DNA of 64,000 nucleotides, taken from Panulirus ornatus. Its lineage: Eukaryota; Arthropoda; Malacostraca; Decapoda; Palinuridae. Shown piece after piece: positions 23,525 to 33,921 of this stretch (positions are counted from its first letter, which is position 1; each line of letters starts with the position of its first letter). Under the pieces are notes generated by a model. The model ran no database searches. It was given only the letters and a program-made list of their open reading frames with translations, and was not told where the DNA came from. The position numbers and the translations under genes were made by a program. The stretch lies in assembly GCF_036320965.1 (NCBI RefSeq), contig NC_092225.1, positions 75,661,935 through 75,725,934 of the forward strand, in the 5' to 3' direction.

Positions 23525-25250
23525 GAAGTGGAAGATGAAATCCGGCAAGGCAGCGGGTTTGAAAGATAGTGCAGTGGAATTTATCAAAAAAGGTGGTGAT
23601 TGTGTTGTTGATTGGTTGGTAAGGATATCCAATGTATGTATGGACAATGGTGAAGTGCCTGAGGATTAGCGGAATGCATGCATAGTGCCATTGTACAAAG
23701 GCATAAGGGATAAAGGTGAGTGTTCAAACTACAGACGCATAAGTTTGTTGAGTATTTCTAGGAAATTATATGGAAGGGCATTAACTGAGAAGGTGAAGGC
23801 ATGTACAGAGCATCACACTGGAGAAGAGCACTGTGGTTTCAGAAGTGGTAGATGATGTGTGGATCAGGTGTTTTCTTTGAAGATTGTACATGAGAAATTG
23901 TTAGAAAACAGATGGATTTGTATGAAGCATTTATGGATCTCAAGAAGGCATATGACAGGGTTAATAGAGATGCTTTGAGGAAAGTTTTGAGAGTATATGG
24001 AGCGGGAGGTAAGTTGCTAGAAGCATTAAGAAGTTTTACCAAGGATGGTGGCATGTGTACGAGTAGGAAAGGGGGAAAGGGATTGGTTCCCAGTGAATGT
24101 CGGTTTGTGGTATGGGTGTGTGATATCTCCATGGTTGTTTAATTTGTTTATGGATGGGGTGGTTAAGGAAGTGAATGCAAGAGTTTTGGAGAGAGGGGCA
24201 AGTATGCAGTCTGTTGCAGATGAGAGGGCCTGGGAAGTGAGTCAGTTGTTGTTCGCTGATGATACAGCACTGATGGCTGACTCAGGTGAGAAACTGATGA
24301 GTTTGGTGACTGAGTTTATTAAAGTGTGTGAAAGGGTAAATGTGAATAAGAGCAAAGTTATCAGGTTCAGTAGGGCTGAAGGGCAAGTCAAGTGGGAGGG
24401 AAGTTTGCATGGAGAAAAAATGGAGAAAGTGAAGTGTTTTAGATATCTGGGAGTGGACTTAGCAGTGGATGGAACCATGGAATTGGAAGGTAGGGGAGGG
24501 GGCAAAGGTTCTGGGAGCACTGAAAAAATCTGTGGAAGGCGAGAGCATTATCTTGGAGTGCAAAAATGGGTATGTTTGAAGGAACAGTGATTCCAACAAT
24601 GTTATATGGTTGCAAAGCAAGGGCTATAGATAGGGTTGTACAGAGGAGGGTGGAAGTGTGGGAAATGAAATGTTTGAGGACATGGTTTGATCGATTAAGT
24701 ATTGAAAGGGTAAGAGTGATGTGTGGTAATAAAAAGAGTGTGGTTGAGAGAGCAGAGGTGCGTTGAAATGGTTTAGACATATGGAGAGAAAGTGTGACGA
24801 GAGATTGACAAAAAGGATATATGTGTCAGAGGTCGAGGGAACAAGGATAAGTGAGAGACCAAATTGGAAATGAAAGGATGGAGTGAAAAACATTTTGATG
24901 AATTGGGGAATGAACATACAGGAGGGTGAAAGGCATGTAAGGAATAGAGTGAATTGTAACAATATGGTATACCAGGGACAATGTGCTGTCAGTGGATTGA
25001 ATCAGGGCATATGAAGCGTCTGGGGTAAACCATGGAAAGGTCTTTGGGGCCTGGATGTAGAAAGGGAGCTGTGGTTTCGGTGCATTACACATGATAGCTA
25101 TAGATTGAGTGTGAATTAATGTGGCCTTTTTGTCTCTTCCTGGCACTACCTTGCCGGAAGGGGGAGAGGTATGCTGTTTCCTGTCCAGCGAATGAAGGGA
25201 GCAAGTGTGAATATGCATACGTGTATATATATATGTATATATATACACGT
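23525..25250 (+). mobile_element. Old degenerate RTE copy, RT to 3' UTR
   Basis: Starts at MKSGKAAGLKDSAVEFIKKG and continues through CSNYRRISLLS, HCGFRSGR, a frame-shifted motif A region (near 23915-23960), GCVISPWLFNLFMDGV (near 24114), FADDTALMADS (24252-24285) and the C-terminal module, to a long, diverged 3' UTR after about 24985. The longest open piece is 24045-24590. The frame passes the old-subfamily stop position (QGQCAVSGLNQGI). Confidence 0.85.
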
Positions 25251-25254
25251 ATAC

Positions 25255-26516
25255 AATTATATGGGAGGGTATTGATTGAGAGGGTGAGGGCATGTACAGA
25301 GCATCAGATTGGGGAAGAGCAGTGTGGTTTCAGAAGTGGTAGAGGATGTGTGGATCAGGTGTTTGCTTTGAAGAATGTATGTGAGAAATACTTAGAAAAG
25401 CAAATGGATTTGTATGTAGCATTTATGGATCTGGAGAAGGCATATGATAGAGTTGATAGAGATGCTCTGTGGAAGGTATTAAGAATATATGGTGTGGGAG
25501 GAAAGTTGTTAGAAGCAGTGAAAAGTTTTTATCGAGGATGTAAGGCATGTGTACGTGTAGGAAGAGAGGAGAGTGATTGGTTCTCAGTGAATGTAGGTTT
25601 GCGGCAGGGGTGTGTGATGTCTCCATGGTTGTTTAATTTGTTTATGGGTGGGGTTGTTAGGGAGGTGAATGCAAGAGTTTTGGAAAGAGGGGCAAGTATG
25701 AAGTCTGTTGGGGATGAGAGAGCTTGGGAAGTGAGTCAGTTGTTGTTCGCTGATGATACAGCGCTGGTGGCTGATTCATGTGAGAAACTGCAGAAGCTGG
25801 TGACTGAGTTTGGTAAAGTGTGTGAAAGAAGAAAGTTAAGAGTAAATGTGAATAAGAGCAAGGTTATTAGGTACAGTAGGGTTGAGGGTCAAGTCAATTG
25901 GGAGGTGAGTTTGAATGGAGAAAAACTGGAGGAAGTCAAGTGTTTTAGATATCTGGGAGTGGATCTGGCAGCGGATGGAACCATGGAAGCGGAAGTGGAT
26001 CATAGGGTGGGGGAGGGGGCGAAAATTCTGGGGGCCTTGAAGAATGTGTGGAAGTCGAGAACATTATCTCGGAAAGCAAAAATGAGTATGTTTGAAGGAA
26101 TAGTGGTTCCAACAATGTTGTATGGTTGCGAGGCGTGGGCTATGGATAGAGTTGTGCGCAGGAGGATGGATGTGCTGGAAATGAGATGTTTGAGGACAAT
26201 GTGTGGTGTGAGGTGGTTTGATCGAGTGAGTAACGTAAGGGTAAGAGAGATGTGTGGAAATAAAAAGAGCGTGGTTGAGAGAGCAGAAGAGGGTGTTTTG
26301 AAGTGGTTTGGGCACATGGAGAGGATGAGTGAGGAAAGATTGACCAAGAGGATATATGTGTCGGAGGTGGAGGGAGCGAGGAGAAGAGGGAGACCAAATT
26401 GGAGGTGGAAAGATGGAGTGAAAAAGATATTGTGTGATCGGGGCCTGAACATGCAGGAGGGTGAAAGGAGGGCAAGGAATAGAGTGAATTGGAGCGATGT
26501 GGTATACCGGGGTTGA
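25255..26516 (+). pseudogene. RTE reverse transcriptase, C-terminal two thirds, uninterrupted
   Basis: About 420 codons without a break: EEQCGFRSGRGCVDQ, FMDLEKAYDRVDRDAL, GLRQGCVMSPWLF, FADDTALVADS, YLGVDLAADGTMEAE, WFGHMERMSEERL, GRPNWRWKDGVKKIL, ending VVYRG. The frame is also open upstream into the preceding old copy's 3' UTR (to 25119), which is accidental. It lacks the endonuclease and RT N-terminus, so it is non-autonomous. Confidence 0.9.
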
Positions 26517-26973
26517 CGTGCTGTCAGTGGATTGAATAAGGGCATGTGAAGCATCTGGGGTAAACCATGGAAAGTTCTGTGGGGCCTGGATGTGGAAAGG
26601 GAGCTGTGGTTTCGGGCATTATTACATGAGAGCTAGAGACTGAGTGTGAACGAATGGGACCTTTGTTGTCTTTTCCTAGCGCTACCTCGCACACATGAGG
26701 GGGGGAGGGGGATGTTATTCCATGTGTGGCGAGGTGGCGATGGGAATAAATAAAGACAGACAGTATGAATTATGTACATGTGTGTATTTGTATATGTCTG
26801 TGTGTATATATATACATGTACAATGAGATGTAAGGGTATGTATATTTGCGTGTGGGGACGTGTATGTATATACATGTGTATGGGGGTAGGTTGGGCCATT
26901 TCTTTCGTCTGTTTCCTTGCGCTACCTCGCAAACGCGGGAGACAGCGACAAAGCAAAATAAATAAAATAAATA
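25255..26973 (+). mobile_element. RTE LINE, 5'-truncated (intermediate subfamily)
   Basis: Starts at the KLYGRVLIERVRACTEH codons and is open to the TGA at 26514-26516, then carries a complete long 3' UTR (26517-26973) ending in A-rich AAATAAATAAATA. It is the clearest example of the TGA-stop plus long-UTR combination. The part present is intact and little decayed. Confidence 0.93.
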
Positions 26974-26988
26974 AATATATATATATAT
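26974..26988. repeat. Short (TA)n at LINE-LINE junction
   Basis: Tail of the upstream copy directly joined to the truncated 5' end of the next copy in the same orientation. Confidence 0.9.
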
Positions 26989-27893
26989 GGTGACTGAGTT
27001 TGGTAAAGTGTGTGAAAGAAGAAAGTTGAGAGTAAATGTGAATAAGAGCAAGGTTATTAGGTACAGTAGGGTTGAGGGTCAAGTCAATAGGGAGGTGAGT
27101 TTGAATGGAAAAAAACTGGAGGAAGTCAAGTGTTTTAGATATCTGGGAGTGGATCTGGCAGCGGATGGAACCATGGAAGCGGAAGTGGATCATAGGGTGG
27201 GGGAGGGGGCGAAAATTCTAGGAGCCTTGAAGAATGTGTGGAAGTCGAGAACATTATCTCGGAAAGCAAAAATGGGTATGTTTGAAGGAATAGTGGTTCC
27301 AACAATGTAGTATGGTTGCGAGGCGTGGACTATGGATAGAGTTGTGCGCAGGAGGATGGATGTGCTGGAAATGAGATGTTTGAGGACAATGTGTGGTGTG
27401 AGGTGGTTTGATCGAGTAAGTAACGTAAGGGTAAGAGAGATGTGTGGAAATAAAAAGAGCATGGTTGAGAGAGCAGAAGAGGGTGTTTTGAAATGGTTTG
27501 GGCACATGGAGAGAATGAGTGAGGAAAGATTGACCAAGAGGATATATGTGTCGGAGGTGGAGGGAGCAAGGAGAAGAGGGAGACCAAATTGGAGGTGGAA
27601 AGATGGAGTGAAAAAGATTTTGTGTGATCGGGGCCTGAACATGCAGGAGGGTGAAAGGAGGGCAAGGAATAGAGTGAATTGAAGCGATGTGGTATATCGG
27701 GGTTGACGTGCTGTCAGTGGATTGAATCAAGGCATGTGAAGCGTCTGGGGTAAACCATGGAAAGCTGCGTAGGTATGTGTATTTGCGTGGGTGGACGTGT
27801 GTATATGCATGTGTATGGGGGGGGTTGGGCCATTTCTTTCGTCTGTTTCCTTGCGCTACCTCGCAAACGCGGGAGACAGCGACAAAGTATAAA

Positions 27894-27901
<8 letters not shown>
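26989..27901 (+). mobile_element. RTE LINE, 5'-truncated (young)
   Basis: Begins at the LVTEFGKVCERRKLRV codons. A nonsense change (TTG to TAG) breaks VVPTMLYG at 27308-27310; a second (TGG to TGA) hits the RVNW position at about 27680. Short 3' UTR with an A11 tail at 27891-27901, then (TA)n. Confidence 0.92.

Positions 27902-27967
<66 letters not shown>
27902..27967. repeat. (TA)n microsatellite
   Basis: About 65 bases of TA between an RTE poly-A tail and the head of a short RTE-derived element. Confidence 0.97.
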
Positions 27968-27969
<2 letters not shown>

Positions 27970-28196
27970 CCCTGGGGATAGGGGAGAAAGAATACTTCCC
28001 ACGTATTCCCTGCGTGTCGTAGAAGGCGACTAAAAGGGAAGGGAGCGGGGGGCTGGAAATCCTCCCCTCTCGTTTTTTTTTTTTTTTTTCCAAAAGAAGG
28101 AACAGAGAAGAGGTCCAGGTGAGGATATTCCCTCAAAGGCCAAGTCCTCTGTTCTTAACGCTACCTCGCTATCGCGGGAAATAGCGAATAGTATGA

Positions 28197-28205
<9 letters not shown>
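27970..28205 (+). mobile_element. Short non-autonomous RTE-derived element (~235 bp)
   Basis: A full copy: head CCCTGGGGATAGGGGAGAAA, then TGTCGTAGAAGGCGACTAAA, GGAAATCCTCCCCTCTCG, a T-run, CCAAAAGAAGGAACAGAG, CCTCTGTTCTTAACGCTACC and tail ATAGCGAATAGTATGA plus an A-run. Both flanks are (TA)n, the same context as the full LINE. Confidence 0.88.

Positions 28206-28232
<27 letters not shown>
28206..28232. repeat. (TA)n spacer of an inverted pair
   Basis: TA tract between two short elements in tail-to-tail orientation. Confidence 0.95.
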
Positions 28233-28392
28233 CTTTTTTCTTTCTTTCATACTATTCGCCATTCCCCGCATTAGCGAGGTAGCGTTAAGAACAGAGGACT
28301 GGGCCTTTGAGGGAATATCCTCACCTGGCCCGCTTCTCTGTTCCTTCTTTTGGAAAAAAAAAAAGAGAGGGGAGGATTTCCAGCCCCCTGCT
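28233..28392 (-). mobile_element. Short RTE-derived element, 5'-truncated, inverted
   Basis: Tail and middle of the ~235 bp element on the minus strand, cut after CCAGCCCCCTGCT. With 27970-28205 it forms an imperfect inverted repeat with arms of about 155 bases. Confidence 0.87.
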
Positions 28393-28434
28393 GGAGACAG
28401 CGACAAAGCGAGATAAATAAATAAAAAAAACAAA
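28393..28434 (+). mobile_element. RTE 3' terminal scrap
   Basis: GGAGACAGCGACAAAGCGAG followed by an AAATAAATAAA tail, the last ~40 bases of an RTE element in plus orientation, fused directly to the preceding inverted element. Confidence 0.8.
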
Positions 28435-28440
28435 AATATA

Positions 28441-28481
<41 letters not shown>

Positions 28482-28534
28482 CACATATATATATATATAT
28501 ATATACACACATCATATATATATATATATATATA
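28435..28534. repeat. Compound TA/CACACATCA repeat
   Basis: Two TA blocks, each followed by CACACATCA, giving a small higher-order duplication inside the microsatellite. Confidence 0.9.
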
Positions 28535-29902
28535 TTTTGCCGCTGTCTCCCGCATTTGCGAGGTAGCGCAAGGAAACAGACGAAAGAAATGGCCCAACCC
28601 ACCCCCATACACATGTATATACATACGTCCACACACGCAAATATACATACCTACACAGCTTTCCATGGTTTACCCCAGACGCTTCACATGCCCTGATTCA
28701 ATCCACTGACAGCACGTCAACCCCGGTATACCACATCGATCCAATTCACTCTATTCCTTGCCCTCCTTTCACCCTCCTGCATGTTCAGGCCCCGATCACA
28801 CAAAATCTTTTTCACTCCATCTTTCCACCTCCAATTTGGTCTCCCACTTCTCGTTCCCTCCACCTCCGATACATATATCCTCTTGGTCAATCTTTCCTCA
28901 CTCATTCTCTCCATGTGCCCAAACCATTTCAAAACACCCTCTTCTGCTCTCTCAACCACGCTCTTTTTATTTCCACACATCTCTCTTACCCTTACGTTAC
29001 TCACTCGATCAAACCACCTCACACCACACATTGTCCTCAAACATCTCATTTCCAGCACATCCATCCTCCTGCACACAACTCTATCCATAGCCCATGCCTC
29101 GCAACCATACAACATTGTTGGAACCACTATTCCTTCAAACATACCCATTTTTGCTTTCCGAAATAATGTTCTCGACTTCCACACATTCTTCAAGGCTCCC
29201 AGAATTTTCGCCCCCTCCCCCACCCTATGATCCACTTCCGCTTCCATGGTTCCATCCGCTGCCAGATCCACTCCCAGATATCTAAAACACTTTACTTCCT
29301 CCAGTTTTTCTCCATTCAAACTTACCCCCTAATTGACTTGACCCTCAACCCTACTGTACCTAATAACCTTGCTCTTATTCACATTTACTCTTAACTTTCT
29401 TCTTTCACACACTTTACCAAACTCAGTCACCAACATCTGCAGTTTCTCACATGAATCAGCCACTAGCGCTGTATCATTAGCAAACAACAACTGACTGACT
29501 TCCCAAGCTCTCTCATCCCCAACAGACTTCATTCTTGCCCCTCTTTCCAAAACTCTTGCATTCACCTCCCTAACAACCCCATCCATAAACAAATTAAACA
29601 ACCATGGAGACATCACACACCCCTGCCGCAAACCTACATTCACTGAGAACCAATCACTTTCCTCTCTTCCTACACGTACACATGCCTTACATCCTCGATA
29701 AAAACTTTTCACTGCTTCTAACAACTTGCCTCCCACACCATATATTCTTAATACCTTCCACAGAGCATCTCTATCAACTCTATCATATGCCTTCTCCAGA
29801 TCCATATATGCTACATACAAATCCATTTGCTTTTCTAAGTATTTCTCACATACATTCTTCAAAGCAAACACCTGATCCACACATCCTCTACCACTTCTGA
29901 AA

Positions 29903-29905
<3 letters not shown>
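28535..29905 (-). mobile_element. RTE LINE, 5'-truncated (young), mutated RT catalytic site
   Basis: Short 3' UTR, then frames 28717-29319 and 29329-29905. A TGG to TAG/TAA-type change in NWEVSLNG (near 29325) breaks the frame. The motif C reads FANDTALVADS instead of FADDTALVADS, replacing one of the two metal-binding Asp residues. The 5' truncation is at CGFRSGRGCVDQ, adjoining (TA)n. Confidence 0.92.

Positions 29906-29967
<62 letters not shown>
29906..29967. repeat. (TA)n microsatellite
   Basis: About 62 bases of TA joining the truncated 5' end of one minus-strand RTE copy to the 3' tail of the next. Confidence 0.97.
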
Positions 29968-29971
<4 letters not shown>

Positions 29972-30840
29972 TTGTTTTGCCACTGTCTCCCGCATTTGCG
30001 AGGTAGCGCAAGGAAACAGATGAAAGAAATGGCCCAACCCACCCCCATACACATGTATATACATACACGTCCACACACGCAAATATACATACCTATATAT
30101 CTCAATGTACACATATATATACACACACAGACATATACAAATATACACATGTACATAATTCATAGTGTATGCCTTTATTCATTCCCATCGTCACCTCGCC
30201 ACACATGGAATAACAACCCCCTCCTCCCTCATGTGTGCAAGGTAGCGCTAGGAAAAGACAACAAAGGCCACATTCAATCACACTCAGTCTCTAGCTGTCA
30301 TGTAATAATGCACCAAAACCACAGCTCCCTTTCCAAACCCAGGCCCCACAGAACTTTCCATGGTTTACCCTAGACGTTTCACATGCCCTGGTTCAATCCA
30401 TTGACAGCACGTCGATCCCGGTATACCACATTGTTCCAATTCACTCTATTCCTTACACGCCTTTCACCCTCCTGCATGTTCAGGCCCCGATCACTCAAAA
30501 TCTTTTTCACTCCATCTTTCCACCTCCAATTTGGTCTCCCACTTCCCCTCATTCCCTCCACCTCTGCCACATATATCCTCCTTGTCAATCTTTCTTCACT
30601 CATTCTCTCCATGTGACCAAACCATTTCTAAACACCCTCTTCTGTTCTCTCAACCACACTCTTTTTATTACCACACATCTCTCTTACCCTTTCATTACTT
30701 ACTCAGTCAAACCACCTCACACCACATATTGTCCTCAAACATCTCATTTCCAACACATCCACTCTCCTCCACACAACCCTATATATCGCCCATGCCTTGC
30801 AACCATATAACATTGTCGGAACCACTATTCCTTCAAACAT
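29968..30840 (-). mobile_element. RTE LINE, 5'-truncated (old subfamily)
   Basis: Long 3' UTR (29968-30380) and the last ~150 codons, reading past the VVYRD position into RRAVNGLNQGM. The C-terminal frame 30379-30612 contains GRPNWRWKDG. Truncated at the FEGIVVPT codons, where the CTTCAAACAT sequence merges into TATATA. Confidence 0.9.
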
Positions 30841-30848
30841 ATATATAT

Positions 30849-31337
30849 TTTTATTTTTTTATTATACTTTGTCGCTGTCTCCCGCGTTTGCGAGGTAGCG
30901 CAAGGAAACAGACGAAAGAAATGGCCCAACCCACCCCCATACACATGTATATACATACGTCCTCACACGCAAATATACATACCTACACAGCTTTCCATGG
31001 TTTACCCCAGACGCTTCACATGCCCGGATTCAATCCACTGACAGCACGTCAACCCCGGTATACCACATCGCTCCAATTCACTCTATTCCTTGCCCTCCTT
31101 TCACCCTCCTGCATGTTCAGGCCCCGATCACACAAAATCTTTTTCACTCCATCTTTCCACCTCCAATTTGGTCTCCCTCTTCTCCTTGTTCCCTCCACCT
31201 CCGACACATATATCCTCTTGGTCAATCTTTCCTCACTCATCCTCTCCATGTGCCCAAACCACTTCAAAACACCCGCTTCTGCTCTCTCAACCACGCTCTT
31301 TTATTTCCACACATCTCTCTTACCCTTACGTTACTCA
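30849..31337 (-). mobile_element. RTE LINE, 5'-truncated (young)
   Basis: Short 3' UTR and the last ~80 intact codons (31049-31294). A missing T in the TTTTTATTT run (near 31303) breaks the frame. Homology becomes irregular at about 31338. Confidence 0.88.
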
Positions 31338-31478
31338 GCATAACCCACCTCACAACCACATTCATTGTCCAATCATCTCATCTTCCTACACACATGCCAC
31401 TCTCCTCAAAAAACCTTATATCGCCTGCTTGCAACATTTTTACATTGTCTGAACCCCACACATCCTTCAACATCATTA
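31338..31478 (-). mobile_element. Irregular, heavily altered RTE segment
   Basis: The order of landmarks follows the RTE thumb region (CACCTCACA, CATTGTCC, ATCATCTCAT, CTTCAAC), but almost every few bases carry an indel or substitution, unlike the adjoining, well-preserved sequence. This may be a different, older copy or poor consensus sequence. Confidence 0.55.
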
Positions 31479-32746
31479 TTTTTTTTTTTTTTTTTTATCT
31501 TTGTCGCTGTCTCCCGCGTTTGCGAGGTAGCGCAAGGAAACAGACGAAAGAAATGGCCCAACCCCCCCCCCATACACATGTACATACAACGTCCACACAC
31601 GCAAATATACATACCTACACAGCTTTCCATGGTTTACCCCAGACGCTTCACATGCCTGATTCAATCCACTGACAGCACGTCAACCCCTGTATACCACATC
31701 GCTCCAATTCACTCTATTCCTTGCCCTCCTTTCACCCTCCTGCATGTTCAGGCCCCGATCACACAAAATCTTTTTCACTCCATCTTTCCACCTCCAATTT
31801 GGTCTCCCTCTTCTCCTTGTTCCCTCCACCTCCGACACATATATCCTCTTGGTCAATCTTCCTCACTCATCCTCTCCATGTGCCCAAACCACTTCAAAAC
31901 ACCCTCTTCTGCTCTCTCAACCACGCTCTTTTTATTTCCACACATCTCTCTTACCCTTACGTTACTCACTCGATCAAACCACCTCACACCACACATTGTC
32001 CTCAAACATCTCATTTCCAGCACATCCATCCTCCTGCGCACAACTCTATCCATAGCCCACGCCTCGCAACCATACAACATTGTTGGAACCACTATTCCTT
32101 CAAACATACCCATTTTTGCTTTCCGAGATAATGTTCTCGACTTCCACACATTCTTCAAGGCTCCCAAAATTTTCGCCCCCTCCCCCACCCTATGATCCAC
32201 TTCCGCTTCCATGGTTCCATCTGCTGCCAGATCCACTCCCAGATATCTAAAACACTTCACTTCCTCCAGTTTTTCTCCATTCAAACTCACCTCCCAATTG
32301 ACTTGACCCTCAACCCTACTGTACCTAATAAGCTTGCTCTTATTCACATTTACTCTTAACTTTCTTCTTCCACACACTTTACCAAACTCAGTCACCAGCT
32401 TCTGCAGTTTCTCACATGAATCAGCCACCAGCGCTGTGTCATCAGCGAACAACAACTGACTCACTTCCCAAGCTCTCTCATCCCCAACAGGCTTCATACT
32501 TGCCCCTCTTTCCAAAACTCTTGCATTTACCTCCCTAACAACCCCATCCATAAACAAATTAAACAACCATGGAGACATCACACACCCCTGCCGCAAACCT
32601 ACATTCACTGAGAACCAATCACTTCCCTCTCTTCCTACACGTACACATGCCTTACATCCTCGATAAAAACTTTTCACTGCTTCTAACAACTTTCCTCCCA
32701 CACCATATATTCTTAATACCTTCCACAGAGCATCTCTATCAACTCT

Positions 32747-32750
<4 letters not shown>
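31479..32750 (-). mobile_element. RTE LINE, 5'-truncated (young)
   Basis: Poly-A tail (T-run 31479-31496), short 3' UTR, then polyprotein from motif A (DRVDRDAL) to VVYRG. One T is missing at about 31858 (CAATCTTCCTC), which shifts the frame at the MSEERLTKR position. The 5' end is cut inside AYDRV at ATCATA, which merges into (TA)n. Confidence 0.92.
31853..32750 (-). pseudogene. RTE RT fragment with motifs B and C
   Basis: About 299 codons of element sequence: DRVDRDALWKVLRIYG, GLRQGCVMSPWLFNLF, FADDTALVADS, YLGVDLAADGTMEAE and WFGHMERMSEE, then the frame breaks. The frame stays open into the upstream TA repeat by chance. The catalytic motif A Asp lies just outside the truncated end. Confidence 0.88.

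Positions 32751-32803
<53 letters not shown>
32751..32803. repeat. (TA)n microsatellite
   Basis: TA tract between the 5'-truncated RTE copy and the head of a short RTE-derived element. Confidence 0.97.
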
Positions 32804-32806
<3 letters not shown>

Positions 32807-33029
32807 CCCTGGGGATAGGGGATTAAGAATACTTCCCACGTATTCCCTGCATGTCGTAGAAGGCAACTAAAAGGGGAGGGAGCGGGGGGCTGGAAATCCT
32901 CCCCTCTCGTTTTTTTTTTTAATTTTCCAAAAGAAGGAACAGAGGGTGCCAGGTGAGGATATTCCCTCAAAGGCCCAGTCCTCTGTTCTTAACGCTACCT
33001 CGCTAACGCGGGAAATGGCGAATAGTTTG

Positions 33030-33045
<16 letters not shown>
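32804..33045 (+). mobile_element. Short non-autonomous RTE-derived element (~235 bp)
   Basis: Complete copy beginning TATCCCTGGGGATAGGGG, the same first bases as the 5' UTR of the long RTE copy at 13197. It ends CGGGAAATGGCGAATAGTTT with an A-run. (TA)n flanks both ends. Confidence 0.88.

Positions 33046-33083
<38 letters not shown>
33046..33083. repeat. (TA)n microsatellite
   Basis: Left flank of the 5'-inverted RTE insertion at 33084-33955; the matching right flank is 33956-34007. Confidence 0.95.
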
Positions 33084-33086
<3 letters not shown>

Positions 33087-33921
33087 AGGTAGCGCGAGGA
33101 AACAGACGAAAGAAATGGCCCAACCCCCATACACACGTACATACACACGTCCACACACGCAAATATACATACCTACACAGCTTTCCATGGTTTACCCCAG
33201 ACGCTTCACATGCCTTGATTCAATCCACTGACAGCACGTCAACCCCTGTATACCACATCGCTCCAATTCACTCTATTCCTTGCCCTCCTTTCACCCTCCT
33301 GCATGTTCAGGCCCCGATCACACAAAATCTTTTTCACTCCATCTTTCCACCTCCAATTTGGTCTCCCTCTTCTCCTCGTTCCCTCCACCTCCGACACATA
33401 TATCCTCTTGGTCAATCTTTCCTCACTCATTCTCTCCATGTGCCCAAACCATTTCAAAACACCCTCTTCTGCTCTCTCAACCACGCTCTTTTTATTTCCA
33501 CACATCTCTCTTACCCTTACGTTACTTACTCGATCAAACCACCTCACACCACACATTGTCCTCAAACATCTCATTTCCAGCACATCCATCCTCCTGCGCA
33601 CAACTCTATCCATAGCCCACGCCTCGCAACCATACAACATTGTTGGAACCACTATTCCTTCAAACATACCCATTTTTGCTTTCCGAGATAATGTTCTCGA
33701 CTTCCACACATTTTTCAAGGCTCCCAAAATTTTCGCCCCCTCCCCCACCCTATGATCCACTTCCGCTTCCATGGTTCCATCCGCTGACAGATCCACTCCC
33801 AGATATCTAAAACACTTCACTTCCTCCAGTTTTTCTCCATTCAAACTCACCTCCCAATTGACTTGACCCTCAACCCTACTGTACCTGCGCTACCTAGCAA
33901 ACGCGGGAGACAGCGACAAAG

